Below, piece by piece: positions 7,932-15,987 of a DNA stretch of 27,500 nucleotides. Positions within the stretch are counted from its first letter, which is position 1, and every line of letters starts with the position of its first letter. The translations under genes were made by a program, and so were the position numbers. The DNA comes from Prorocentrum cordatum (lineage: Eukaryota > Sar > Dinophyceae > Prorocentrales > Prorocentraceae): positions 260,802 through 288,301 of the forward strand of contig CAUYUJ010002058.1 of NCBI GenBank assembly GCA_963575745.1, in the 5' to 3' direction. The notes beneath the pieces were generated by a model. It was not told the DNA's origin, ran no database searches, and was given only the letters and a program-made list of their open reading frames with translations.

Positions 7932-7945
7932 GAGAACGAGAGGTA
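7838..7945 (-). repeat. Short dispersed repeat plus (GA)n
   Basis: The reverse complement of 7838-7885 (TGGTGTTGGGTCCTCGTTTT, then GAAAAGAC and CCCCGCGT) matches 9595-9635 (TGGTGTTCGGTCCTCGTCTT). Both copies abut a purine or pyrimidine tract. A GAGAGAGA microsatellite follows at 7890-7942. Confidence 0.6.
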
Positions 7946-7989
7946 AACAAAAACGCGGTCGCTGGGAGGCTGCAGCGGGCCTCCGGGGA

Positions 7990-8110
7990 GGGCGGAATAT
8001 CCCCCATAGGGCCGGGTAGGGGCTTCTATCTTCACCAAACCCATCATCGATCCCTGCGCCGTCGATGTGTGTCGCACCCATCTGGCAATTACACAAGGTG
8101 TGCGATGCCG
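7990..8110 (+). repeat. Direct repeat of about 115 bp, first copy
   Basis: Blocks GGAATAYCCCCCA, CATCATCG, GTCGATGTG, GTCGCACCC and TGGCAATTACA-AAGG run in the same order at 8432-8545. Both copies follow similar purine-rich DNA. No coding evidence. Confidence 0.7.
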
Positions 8111-8430
8111 GATTTTTCTTACCCCTTCCCCCCTCTGAACCTTGAGAGCAGCAAGCCGTCACGCTTACTTGTTGCCGAACTCTCCTGTGGGGTCCTCGGC
8201 CGGTATGGATCCCCAACCCCGAAGAGAGGAACGATCTGCAGACTGCGCAGGCGGCCGCAGGATGGGACGAGACAGGATTCCAACAGACCACAGACGACCC
8301 AACGTGTACGTTACGCCCACAAGTGCAATAGCGCAGGCTGTGCGGCCCCCCTACTTCGAGGCCAAAGGAGGGGGGGTGCGGGAGCAATGGGGAAAAGGGG
8401 GAGGGAATCGAAAGGGGCTGGAGGGTGTCA
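8111..8430. other. Spacer between direct repeats, nothing recognised
   Basis: Mixed-composition DNA separating the two 115-bp repeats. The open frames are not protein-like and no palindrome stands out. Confidence 0.35.
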
Positions 8431-8431
8431 C

Positions 8432-8545
8432 GGAATACCCCCCAGGGTGCCGGGTGGATGTTTCTCTCACCACCGCGCCCATCATCGGTACGTGCGTCGT
8501 CGATGTGGGTCGCACCCGTGTGGCAATTACAAAGGATGTGCAAGT
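8432..8545 (+). repeat. Direct repeat of about 115 bp, second copy
   Basis: Partner of 7990-8110. It contains GCCCATCATCGGTACG and GTGTGGCAATTACAAAGG, and runs directly into a (GAG)n tract. Confidence 0.7.
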
Positions 8546-8547
8546 AT

Positions 8548-8640
8548 GAGGAGGGGGAGGAGGACGAGGAGGAAAACGAGGAGGAGGAGGAGCAGGAGGA
8601 GGAGGAGGAGGAGAAGAACGAGGAGGAAGGTGGGGAGGAT
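8548..8640. repeat. (GAG)n tract
   Basis: GGAGGAGG and GAGGAAAACGAGG repeats. A GC island (8640-8765) follows; its minus frame reads DPLGLRIANDPLRCTF then PHEEHTVSLAAGG, coding-like but unassigned. Confidence 0.85.
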
Positions 8641-8814
8641 GCCTCCTCCCTGCCCCCCCGCCGCCCGCCGCCAGGGACACCGTATGCTCCTCGTGCGGGA
8701 AGGTGCAGCGCAACGGGTCGTTCGCGATGCGGAGCCCCAGGGGGTCGGGACGATCGAAATGGGCATACCGAAACAATGGGCACAGAGTGCTCGTTTTTTT
8801 ATCGTTTTCTTAAT

Positions 8815-9030
8815 CGTTTCGCCGATCGGCGCGGGCCCTCGCACCCGTCCCCCCTCCACCCCCGATGGAGTAGGCCTTGCCTGTTTTTGGGCGCCTGTTA
8901 CAAGCGTGGACGGCTGCCCATAGGATTGCCCATGGGAGCACTTTTCCATCAGTCGCATTAAACAGGTCCGGAGCCACACACCCCCTCCCTCCTCCCCCTT
9001 GCGCTCAATGCCGAAGCGCCGAATAGAAAA
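8815..9030 (+). repeat. Family 6 dispersed repeat, copy 1
   Basis: It starts TTTCGCCGATCGGCGCGGGC, continues through a pyrimidine-rich segment, GGCCTTGCCTGT, GGGCGCCTGTT, CCCATAGGATTGCCC and CGCTCAATG, and ends CCGAAT-AGAAAACGC. Copies with the same block order lie at 9235-9450 and 22670-22890. It is non-coding, and class II versus SINE-like origin is not decided. Confidence 0.75.
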
Positions 9031-9047
9031 CGCTCACTTTCTTGTTC

Positions 9048-9222
9048 TGGGTTTCTTAATATGCGTGCGGGGGTACCCTCCCGACGGGGGTCAACCTCGC
9101 CTCGACGTCGCGCCGCGACGGGGCTCGGGGCGCCTTCGGCGCGCGGCGGCTGCCCGCGACGGGGGTCGATGTGGGGCTGTCGGTGGGGGTGACGCCCCCC
9201 CGACGCGTATTTAGAAACTTGG
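9048..9222. mobile_element. GC-rich inverted-repeat element between two family 6 copies
   Basis: The left end TTTCTTAATATGCGTGCGGG pairs with the right end, whose reverse complement reads TTTCTAAATACGCGTCGGGG. The centre holds GGGGCGCCTTCGGCGCGC. Arms are about 40 bp and imperfect. It occupies nearly the whole space between two direct copies of family 6. Confidence 0.45.
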
Positions 9223-9234
9223 GGTGTTCGTTGT

Positions 9235-9450
9235 TTTGCCGATCGGCGCGGGCCCTCGACCCCCCCCCTCTGCCCCCAGAGGAGCAGATTTTAGAGGTCT
9301 TTCGGCGCCTGTCTCGAGCCGGTGGAGTCTCCCCCACCGGGCGCAGTAGCGCAAACATTCGCGCTAAGCAGAGGTCTGGAGCCAGACCCCCTCTCCCTCC
9401 CCCCCTTACGCCCAATGTCGAAACGCCGAATCAGAAAACGTTCGCAAACT
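9235..9450 (+). repeat. Family 6 dispersed repeat, copy 2
   Basis: It begins TTTTGCCGATCGGCGCGGGC and ends ATGTCGAAACGCCGAATCAG. It is more diverged in the middle than the other two copies. Confidence 0.75.
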
Positions 9451-9483
9451 CCAACAGCAGTTCTTTTCCGTTATGAAGAAGGT

Positions 9484-9600
9484 TAGCTGCCGGCGTCGCC
9501 GTGGCCTTCTAAGACAGAAGGCAGCCTGCCCAATTGCGGGCGCAGTCGGTTTTGGACAGCATTTGTTGCTGGGCATCGCACTTCCCCAACATATTGTGGT
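9484..9600 (+). repeat. Dispersed repeat shared with 16405-16505
   Basis: CTGCCGGCGTCGCCGTGG, TAAGACAGAAGGCAGCCTGC, CCAA and TGTTGCTGGGCATCGCAC match CTGTCGGCGTCGCCGCGG, GAGACAGACAGGCGCCTGCC and TGCTGTTGGGTATCGTAC at 16405-16505. Confidence 0.6.
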
Positions 9601-9786
9601 GTTCGGTCCTCGTCTTGAAGGGACAACGCCCCGCGTCCCACCTCCACCTCCTGCTGCCCCTCCTCCTGCATACCATACCGGACGCCATCAGGTTCTCGCA
9701 GATTTCTGCGGATCGTCCGAGAAGTGCCCAAGCGTCAAGCGCCGGCAAGATCTTAATGATAGTTGTGCCTCTGCCCTCGGCGTGTC

Positions 9787-10088
9787 TCGGTTTCGGCACA
9801 CCCCTCACACTCTTCGTGGTTCAACAGGGAGCTCCACGTAGGGCCCCAGTGGCGACGTTCGCATGCAGCTTCCCCCCCGATTTCAGCGCACCCCTCGCAC
9901 GCTTAGAGCTCCACCGAAGGCCCCAGCGGCTGCGTTCGCATGCAGCTCCGCCCATCATCTTTTACACGCTTCATGGCCCCAGAAGGAGCTCCACCGAAGG
10001 CTCCAGTGTCTGCGTTCGCATGCGGTTCCACCTTTCAGATCGGCACACCCGTGACATGTTTCGCGGCCCCATAGAGAGCTCCACTTGA
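9787..10088 (-). repeat. Diverged satellite units, inverted, left of the RT fragment
   Basis: About four units carry the blocks GGCACACCCCTCACAC, CTTCGTGG, GAGCTCCACCGAAGGC and GCGTTCGCATGC, the reverse complement of the 89-bp satellite. They differ from the main array by ACCGAAGG in place of ACCTAAGG. The run breaks off at GAGCTCCACT where the RT sequence begins. Confidence 0.85.
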
Positions 10089-11042
10089 ACAACCAGGCGG
10101 CGCTCTGCGGACTTTCACTACACCCCGACAAGACCAAGATTCTGACGAACGTTAGCCGTAGGATGGGTAGAACCATAACGCACATCAAGTTGGACGACGC
10201 ACGTATCGACATCTTACACAACGACCAGTGCACAAAATACTTGGGCAGAAAACTGTCGTTCCACAACTTCCACGAGTACGAGCTAGCAAACAGGATCGCC
10301 GCAGGCTGGGCGAAGTTCAACCAGCTACGGACTGAATTCACGAACAAACGGTTCTCTTTGCACAGTAGACTACGACTTCTCAACGGCACAATCACGCCTT
10401 GCGTTATGTATGGATGTTGCTCATGGACTCTCACCAAAGACATGCTCCTCACGCTGCAGAGGACACAACGGAAGATGATTCGTCTGGTCGTGGGCGTGCC
10501 GAGAAGACGGCTCCGACAGGGAAACAAACACGCAGCACCCGATACCAACAGCACAACCGACGACACTGGTGACCAGCACGAATTTGGACCGCGCAGCAGA
10601 GACGACGACCTGGAACCCTGGATGGATTTCATACGCAGGAGTACACGCACTCCCATAAGTATTGCCGAGCGCATGCGTGTGAAAAAATGGGCACACATAT
10701 ATTTCAAAACGAAATGGAACTACGCAGCTCGAGTCGCAAGCCACAGTCACGACAGATGGACGAGACGTTGCATAACTTGGGACCCGAGCGCTCAAGACGC
10801 ACGACGAGCAGAACGACGACACGGCGGTCAACGGAAGACTTTGGAACGACGACATCTTGTGATTTCTTAAAATAGCTACATAATATAAATGCGACAACCA
10901 ATGGGTGGATATGGCATCGGATGCAAATTTGTGGAAAAGTCTTGAGGACGGCTTTCTCGACTACATGGAGGACTTCCTTCTTCTTCCTCAAAGAGTCTCC
11001 AACATCCACCACTCCGATTTCTGCTCGCAACACGTCTTCTGA
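10085..11042 (+). pseudogene. Non-LTR retrotransposon reverse transcriptase, truncated and frame-broken
   Basis: About 261 codons stay open from 10085, with no ATG. The sequence begins just after where the catalytic YxDD palm motif would lie (LHPDKTKIL at residues 12-20). It then shows YLGRKL (52-57), a thumb/connection segment WAKFNQLRTEF (75-85), TPCVMYGCCSWTLT (104-117) and QRTQRKMIRLVVG (125-137), then EPWMDFIRRST (177-187) and DRWTRRCITWDP (223-234). This order is typical of the LINE-type RT C-terminus abundant in dinoflagellates. The reading continues in another frame from about 10834 (RLWNDDIL), with in-frame stops at 10860-10862 and 10881-10883, then MASDANLWKSLEDGF at 10911-10955. 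So the copy is 5'-truncated, frameshifted and dead. It interrupts the inverted satellite cluster. Confidence 0.85.
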
Positions 11043-11109
11043 GGGCCCCGGCCCCCCCGCGCTGCCCTCGTAGGGCCGGTCCCGCTGGACCGACATCGCG
11101 CGCTCGTCT

Positions 11110-11500
11110 CGTCTCGTCCCAGTTGGAGCGTTCGCATGCGGTTACCCAACCCCCAATTTAAGCACACCCCTCACACGTTTCGTTCCCCCGTAAGGAGTTC
11201 CACAGAAGGCCCCAGTGGCTACGTTCGCATGCAGCTCCGCCTGCCCATGTCGGCACACCCTTCAACCGCTTCGTGGCCCTATGTGGAGCTTCACCGAAGG
11301 CCCCAGCGGCTGCGTTCGCATGCAATTCCACCTTCCATGTCGGCGGCCCCCATCACAGGCTCCGTGTCTCCATAGGGAGCTTCTCCGAAGGCCCCGGTGG
11401 CAGGGTCCGCATATAGTTCCACCCCCCATTCTGGCACATCCCTCAAACGTTTCGTGGCCCCACTGGTGGCGCCCGCATCCCATGAGGAGATCCACCGAAG
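11110..11500 (-). repeat. Diverged satellite units, inverted, right of the RT fragment
   Basis: The satellite resumes at CAGTTGGAGCGTTCGCATGC and continues for about four units (GGCACACCCYTCA, CGTTTCGTGGCCC, GGAGCTTCNCCGAAGGCCCC, GCGTTCGCATGCA). It leaves through an edge sequence (11480-11550) shared with 5660-5735. Confidence 0.85.
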
Positions 11501-11621
11501 GCGATACTTACAAAGAAGGCACTCGCGACTACATGTGTTCGGGTCCCTCGCCAGCCGTGTCTCCTCGTGCGTATCCCGGGGGGGAAGCATCGAACGACAA
11601 AAAACATAAACATAACCTGTC

Positions 11622-11750
11622 GGCGGTCCGCGCGGGTTTCTTGGTTCCGCGCTGGGGCCCCACGGCGGCGCCTCCGGCGCCGCCCCTGGCGCGCTCCGCG
11701 CGCCAGGGAGGGGGGTCCAGCGCAGATCCAGGAACCCCGCGCGGAGCGCC
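11622..11750. repeat. Family 5 GGCGCC-rich foldback, copy 1
   Basis: The left arm GCGGTCCGCGCGGGTTTCTT then GGTTCCGCGCTGG pairs with the right arm CCAGCGCAGATCCAGGAACC then CCGCGCGGAGCGCC. Internal hairpins GGCGGCGCCTCCGGCGCCGC and CTGGCGCGCTCCGCGCGCCA lie between. ACATAAACATAACC precedes it, as at 22474-22488. Related copies are at 16548-16645 and 22459-22626. Confidence 0.75.
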
Positions 11751-11803
11751 AACAGTTTCAATGTATGGCGTTTTTTCTTCCTTGTAAAGCAGGCGCGCGA
11801 GGG

Positions 11804-11955
11804 CCTCTCCCTCTACAGGAGGAATATTCAAAAATACTATAAAAAAAAAGACTGGGGACTATTGTTTGAGCATTTTTTTGCAATTTTTGGGCATTTGTGG
11901 GGTATTTTTCATTTTTCGTCGAAAATCCCCCTGTAGGGAGACACGCCCGACTTAA
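11804..11955 (+). mobile_element. Family 1 MITE, copy C
   Basis: The outer 5' dozen bases of the family are missing; it starts CTCTCCCTCTACAGGAGGAA and ends ATCCCCCTGTAGGGAGACAC then GCCCGACTTAA, with the core GACTGGGGACTATT. Direct repeats abut it: 11763-11804 (TATGGCG, CTTGTAAAGCAGGCGCGCGA, GGGC) and about 11958-11998 (TATGGCG, CCTGTAATGCAGGCGCGCGA, GGGC), about 42 and 41 bp. No 8-bp duplication is visible. Confidence 0.75.
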
Positions 11956-11999
11956 ACTTATGGCGCTTTGTCTTCCTGTAATGCAGGCGCGCGAGGGCT

Positions 12000-12330
12000 T
12001 CCTTTTCTTCTCTCGGGGGCGTCGAAGGTGGGGGGTGTGAGCACCAGGGCTCGAGGCTTTCGGAGGCCCCTTGACAAGTCGAGGTGGCCCCCCTGGAAGC
12101 CAGTTTCCCTGAGGAGATCGCGCCACGTGCCACTTGCTCCACCGCGGAGGCAACCCTGACATTCCAGGAGGGCTAGCAGAAACAGCGCTCGATGTTTTTG
12201 TATGTGTTGTTTTTTTGTTTTTCGCTCGCCGTTTCGGGGTCTTGTATGGGCAGAAATCCATTCAAAAATCCGCGGCAGCACGTTTGCAAGGTCGGTGCAA
12301 TGAGACTTCGGATTCCGATTTGGATTCCGA
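12000..12330. other. Stretch with no assignable feature
   Basis: Mixed composition with a T-rich pocket near 12195-12225. No repeat shared in this window and no protein-like frame that I recognise. Confidence 0.35.
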
Positions 12331-12445
12331 TTCTTCAATGAGGTCTTACAACTCTGCCGATCTCCGCCGATTCGACTTTTCCCGACTCGGCTGCCGATCT
12401 CCGCCGAGCCGATTCGTGTCGATTGCCGACCCGATTTATCGATTC
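12300..12445. repeat. GATTCCGATT / GCCGATCTCCGCCGA short repeats
   Basis: GGATTCCGATT occurs twice in tandem near 12310-12332, and GCCGATCTCCGCCGA occurs twice (about 12357 and 12391). A further pair, ATCTTGCAGGATTTTACAG and ATCTTACAGGATTTTGCA, lies at about 12554 and 12608. Confidence 0.6.
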
Positions 12446-12938
12446 GATTCTGGGCTCTCTTGTCCCTGCCTGGCCCGGGGGGGTTCGTGGGAGGCAGCCT
12501 TCGGAGCTCAGGCGACGGGGATCAAGGCAAACGGGGTCAGCCAGATCGCCGCATCTTGCAGGATTTTACAGATCCAGGGCTGCACTAACCCGGGTTTGGG
12601 TGCGGGATCTTACAGGATTTTGCAACGCCTGACTGACCTTAGCTTGGGCTGACCCAGGTCAGTAGATCCCCGAAGCTTGTGGCACGAAGTCCGTTTGAGA
12701 GATGGTGCCAGCCCTTGGATCGGATTACCCCCGAGCGCCAAATTGCCCGAGAGGCTCCCTCGGACGTCAAGGAACTGCCAGGAGGTTCAGGTCCTCTTCG
12801 AGGGTTCGGCCCCCGATGTTTCCCCTGAGAATCTGAGCACGGAGGCCGGCGTCTCCAAGCCCGTTGTCAGACGCTTGGGGTGGGCCCCAAGAGAGGCCCA
12901 GGGGAACCCCAGAGGGCCCCAAGAGAGCGCCCAGAGGC

Positions 12939-12961
12939 TCCGTTGCCATTTTGGGCTCAAG
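12939..12961 (+). other. Dinoflagellate spliced-leader-like relic
   Basis: The segment reads TCCGT, T, GCCATTTTGG, G, CTCAAG. The conserved dinoflagellate spliced leader, added by trans-splicing to the 5' end of mRNAs, is TCCGT, A, GCCATTTTGG, CTCAAG. So all but one substitution (A to T) and one inserted G agree over 22 bases. Such relics mark cDNAs copied back into the genome, or decayed SL genes. No GT donor follows AAG (the next bases are CCGTCGG), which argues against a working SL gene. The bases after it are the edge of a family 2 element, so any retrogene body has been lost or displaced. Confidence 0.65.
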
Positions 12962-13170
12962 CCGTCGGCGGCGCGCGACGGGGGAAGTAAGAAAGAAGTA
13001 GAGGGCCCTCTCAGAGGGCGGCGGGGCTTCTCAGAAGCCCTCGCGCCTCATGATATGTTTTTGCTGTGTCTTCGAGGAATGCTCAGACAGTTGTTTATAA
13101 GGCCAGGGGACTTCCGAGCCGTCTGAGAAGGCCCGCCCCTGCTCGATGCCTCCCCGGGCTCGCCGCCGAC
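12962..13170. mobile_element. Family 2 inverted-repeat element, copy 2
   Basis: The left end CCGTCGGCGGCGCGCGACGG then GGGAAGTAAGAA pairs with the right end CCCCGGGCTCGCCGCCGAC. The interior holds CTTCTCAGAAGCCC and GACTTCCGAGCC-GTCTGAGAAGGC, the latter shared with 25350-25380. Confidence 0.6.
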
Positions 13171-13282
13171 CTATGATCGACATCACCGCCTCCCAGTGCC
13201 GATCGTAAGGAATCCCTCAGTTCCTGAGGGCTCATCCCTGAGCTTGTCATCGCCGTTGGGCTTGCCAGCTGTAGGGGTAGGG

Positions 13283-13442
13283 GTAAGACGGGCCTGTCCC
13301 TCTACATGAGGAGTATTCAGCATAGTCGAAACATGGTCTGGGGACGATCCTTTTCTAGTATGTTTGAATACCGTCTGAGTACTGCTTGGCCATGTTTGTT
13401 CCTAGTCCAAAGTCCGCCTGCAGGGGGGCATGCCCGACCTAA
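13283..13442 (+). mobile_element. Family 1 MITE, copy D
   Basis: The 5' end is GTAAGACGGGCCTGTCCCTC then TACATGAGGAGTATTCA. The core is GGTCTGGGGACGAT. The 3' end is GTCCGCCTGCAGGGG then GGCATGCCCGACCTAA. Neighbouring GTAGGGGTA words occur on both sides but do not abut symmetrically, so no target duplication is called. Confidence 0.75.
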
Positions 13443-13639
13443 TCGTGGGGTAGGGGTACGGTACGGTCGAGGCTGACTGAGCTGGCGCCGAGGGCCGTCG
13501 GTGACGCTCACGGGGCGGAGAAGTCTCCCCTCGGGGGGAGGTACCGAGGCCCGCGTCGGCAGGGAGGCCGCGGAGGGTGCGGATCGACTCGGGGGGGAGG
13601 GGGGGGCTCGTTGGAGGGCTTCTCCGAAGGGCTTGGGCG

Positions 13640-13958
13640 ACCACTCCTCCTCCTCCTCCCTCCTCCTCCTCCTCCTCCTCCTCATCCTCCCTCCTCCTCC
13701 CTCCTCCTCCTCCTCCTCCTCCTCCTCTCCTCCTCCTCCCCCCTCCTCCTCCTCCGCTTCCTCCTCCCTCCGCCTCCGCCTCCTCCCTCCTACTCCTCCT
13801 CCTCCTCCTCCTCCTCCTCCTCCTCCTCCTCCTCCTCCTCCTCCTCCTCTCCTCCTCCTCCTCCTCCTCCTCCTCCTCCTCCACCATCTCCCCCTCCCCC
13901 TCCCCTTCCTCCACCTCCTCGTCCTCCTCCTCCCCCTCCCCCTCCTCCTCGGGTCGCC
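13640..13958. repeat. 320-bp (CTC)n/(CCT)n tract
   Basis: A long polypyrimidine run with C-run and CTT interruptions. It gives Pro, Leu and Ser frames on the plus strand and Gly, Arg and Glu frames on the minus strand, none meaningful. H-DNA (triplex) formation is plausible. Confidence 0.95.
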
Positions 13959-14044
13959 TGCGGCCCCGGGGGGAACTGTGTATGGGCTCGTTCTGAGTGG
14001 CTCGAGCAATGCGTGATGGGAGGAGGGGCGAGAAACTGGAAGCC

Positions 14045-14277
14045 TCCCAGATGGGATCGGAGCAGGTGGGGTCGGAGGAGCGCGCCGAATCGCCGATGCG
14101 TCGTCGATGCGGCTGGACGTAGAGCCCGATTTTCTCCACGCCGACGTCGCCGCTGCGCTTCTGCGACGTCGCCAGTGCATCGCCTACGCATTGGCGATGC
14201 ATCGGCGATGGATCGGCAATGCGGCACGACCCTCCGACCTCATCTGCTCCGACACCTCTTGCGAGGCCTCTAGAAAG
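14045..14277. mobile_element. Family 3 foldback element, copy 1
   Basis: Left end: CCTCCCAGATGGGATCGGAG then CAGGTGGGGTCGGAG. The right end in reverse complement reads GAGGCCTCGCAAGAGGTGTC then GGAGCAGATGAGGTCGGAG. The interior has ATCGCCGATGCGTCG and GCATTGGCGATGCATCGGCG repeats. A second copy lies at 20785-21030. No coding capacity. Confidence 0.75.
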
Positions 14278-14300
14278 GGGGCGGGGTCAGGAGCGGAGAC

Positions 14301-14720
14301 CTATAATGCCTCGAGGGGGGCCCCTATGGTGTCCTGAATGTGCACGAAGAGTGTCCCTTTCTTTCTACCCCCCTGAAACCCGAGGATGCAAGTAAGGACT
14401 ACCTTGTTCGGTGAAGCTGTACCGCTTCTCGCCCCCTGGAAATGATACTCCGACCCAATAAGATCCCGACGATCTTCCAATCTTATTCCGATAGAGTTCA
14501 AAAAGGATCCCGGTAAGATCGGACCCCAGTAGGATTCCACCATGGGACTTCCCGATACGAGCCCACCTTGAGAGCGTTCTTCTACGATGAAAGGGCGTGA
14601 TTCCACTTCGACGAAAACGCAATAAGGATTCCTCTTCGATGAAAACGAAGGACTCCCCAAATCAGGATTCCTTTTGGACGGAAACACATTAAGGATTCCT
14701 TGTCTACTCCTACCGCCCAC
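14301..14720 (-). CDS. Unassigned open frame, 139 residues, with SKRNP repeats
   Basis: This region is less GC-rich and less repetitive than its neighbours, and the minus frame has balanced composition. Near the N-terminus SKRNP occurs twice (FPSKRNPDLG, FSSKRNPYC), reflecting repeated GGATTCC words in the DNA (14528, 14625, 14665, 14695). Further on it reads EYHFQGARSG and TCILGFQGGRKKG. I recognise no domain and see no splice or start evidence; it may be a chance frame or a remnant of an unknown element. Confidence 0.2.
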   Translation of the reverse strand: MGGRSRQGILNVFPSKRNPDLGSPSFSSKRNPYCVFVEVESRPFIVEERSQGGLVSGSPMVESYWGPILPGSFLNSIGIRLEDRRDLIGSEYHFQGARSGTASPNKVVLTCILGFQGGRKKGTLFVHIQDTIGAPLEAL

Positions 14721-14729
14721 AAGTTCCGC

Positions 14730-15080
14730 GGACGTGCTTCATGAATCATATTGCCGAGGTGCCAGACGATATCGCTCGGCTGTCCCCTCGCCCTTTGGAA
14801 CTACTTGATCCATTTGACTGCTACTGATTACACTGGGGTGTTCATTGGTCGGGCATTGACAGAACGCCCATCCCCCGACAAGTCGACTAAGGAAATCTGC
14901 ACCGGTTCATTCGACACTGGCATTCGAGTGTGTCTATGTAGTCCCCAGTCGACTTCGACAATCGACGTGCATCTCGCCAGATACATTTGCTTGCTGTTGG
15001 ATGTCGATTCGCTACCCCGCCCGGGTCCACTCGGAATGCGGCACCGTGCGCACGTGGACTGTCCCTGGCAGTTTTCATTG
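14730..15080. other. Low-copy stretch, no recognised gene
   Basis: Mixed composition with no shared repeat in this window. Overlapping frames exist on both strands (a plus frame over 14751-15251 and a minus frame over 14828-15097), but none shows a motif I can name. Confidence 0.3.
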
Positions 15081-15081
15081 A

Positions 15082-15118
15082 AGGGCGTTTTGCTCAAGGC
15101 CCTTGAGCAAAACGCCCT
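15082..15118. repeat. Perfect 18-bp-arm palindrome
   Basis: AGGGCGTTTTGCTCAAGG (15082-15099), one unpaired C, then CCTTGAGCAAAACGCCCT (15101-15118). It is cruciform-capable and lies 28 bp before the large foldback. Confidence 0.95.
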
Positions 15119-15145
15119 AGGGTCTAGGGGTCTCTGTCCTCCGAC

Positions 15146-15300
15146 GAAAGCATCTATACACCACCACCGTGCCAGGCCAGGGCCATCCTGGGCCGTAGGA
15201 TGGTGTATAGACCCTCCTGGCTCGGCCGGGAGGGCGTATACACCATCCTAGGGCCCAGGATGGCCCTGGCCTGGCACGGTGGTGGTGTATAGATGCTTTC
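15146..15300. mobile_element. 155-bp foldback with near-complete 75-bp stem
   Basis: The outer 49 bp (15146-15194, starting GAAAGCATCTATACACCACC) are an exact reverse complement of 15252-15300. After one mismatch, TAGGATGGTGTATA pairs with TATACACCATCCTA, then two mismatches and CCCTCCTGG against CCGGGAGGG. This leaves a loop of about 5 nt (CTCGG). Perfect outer arms imply youth or active correction. No direct target duplication is evident. It could be a recent foldback MITE, or DNA transcribed into a long hairpin RNA. Confidence 0.9.
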
Positions 15301-15329
15301 TGCGTATGTCCACTCTCAAATCGGTATTC

Positions 15330-15480
15330 GGGTTATTTGCGCACCCAGCCAGCAGCGTCCGAGCGGCGCCTGGCCAGCGCGCCAGGAGCAGCGAGAGCGG
15401 CTGGACCGCGTGCGAGGACGCGGCGGCGCGGCGGCTCCGCGTGCCCCCCACGCGGGCCCGACAGTCAGGCCAGCAGGGCA
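15330..15480. other. GC-rich island before a (CTC)n tract
   Basis: A minus frame reads HAVQPLSLLLARWPGAAR then TLLAGC, which is coding-like, but no family is recognised and other frames are equally open. Confidence 0.2.
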
Positions 15481-15622
15481 GCTCCTCCTCCTCCTCCTCC
15501 TCCTCCCCCTCCTCCTCCTCCTCCTCCCCCTCCTCCTCCTCCCTCCTCCTCCTCCTCCTCCTCCTCCTCCTCCTCCTCCCTCCTCCTCCCCCTCCTCCTC
15601 CTCCTCCCCCTCCCCCTCATCC
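15481..15622. repeat. (CTC)n tract
   Basis: A polypyrimidine run with CCCCTCC interruptions. It faces a (GAG)n tract 365 bp downstream, so the two could pair as arms of a large inverted arrangement. Confidence 0.95.
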
Positions 15623-15987
15623 TTGCACTGCATGGACGTGATTCCTCCCTTGGGGGCCGGCGCACACAAGTCAGGCTTTCAGGCAACTTTTCTCTTCCAC
15701 GCTGCCCACGCAGTCGACGCTGCGTCTGGGCTTCCGTCTGGGGTATCTCCTCGGCTAGACGAGGCGACAGATGCGGCTGTCTGCGATGCATGAGTTGAGC
15801 ATTCTGGTGTGAGAGCCCTGTGCACGAGCGAAACTGATGCTAGAGGGAGCCTGAGGTGGCCGAGCGCTGGCTCCGGCCAGCAGGAAGGGCGGGCAGGTTC
15901 GAGGGGTCGGGTTCGGGAAGGTTTCTGTTGCCTTTTTCAGCCTCAGGGGGATCCGCTTTCGGGCTCCGGGGCCGTGAATATTTGAGA
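15623..15987. other. Spacer between opposed CTC and GAG tracts
   Basis: Mixed composition, no shared repeat and no protein I recognise. Confidence 0.35.

Noticed and set aside
7638-8783. 381-residue minus frame.
   Set aside because: It crosses two purine tracts, a GA microsatellite and a direct repeat pair; the composition is that of repeats.
13317-14202. Minus frames of 266-287 residues with poly-Gly, Arg and Glu.
   Set aside because: They translate the CTC tract and run through MITE D and a foldback; no domain.
14828-15251. Overlapping frames considered as a retroelement gag or integrase piece.
   Set aside because: No zinc knuckle, DDE or protease motif could be identified in any frame.
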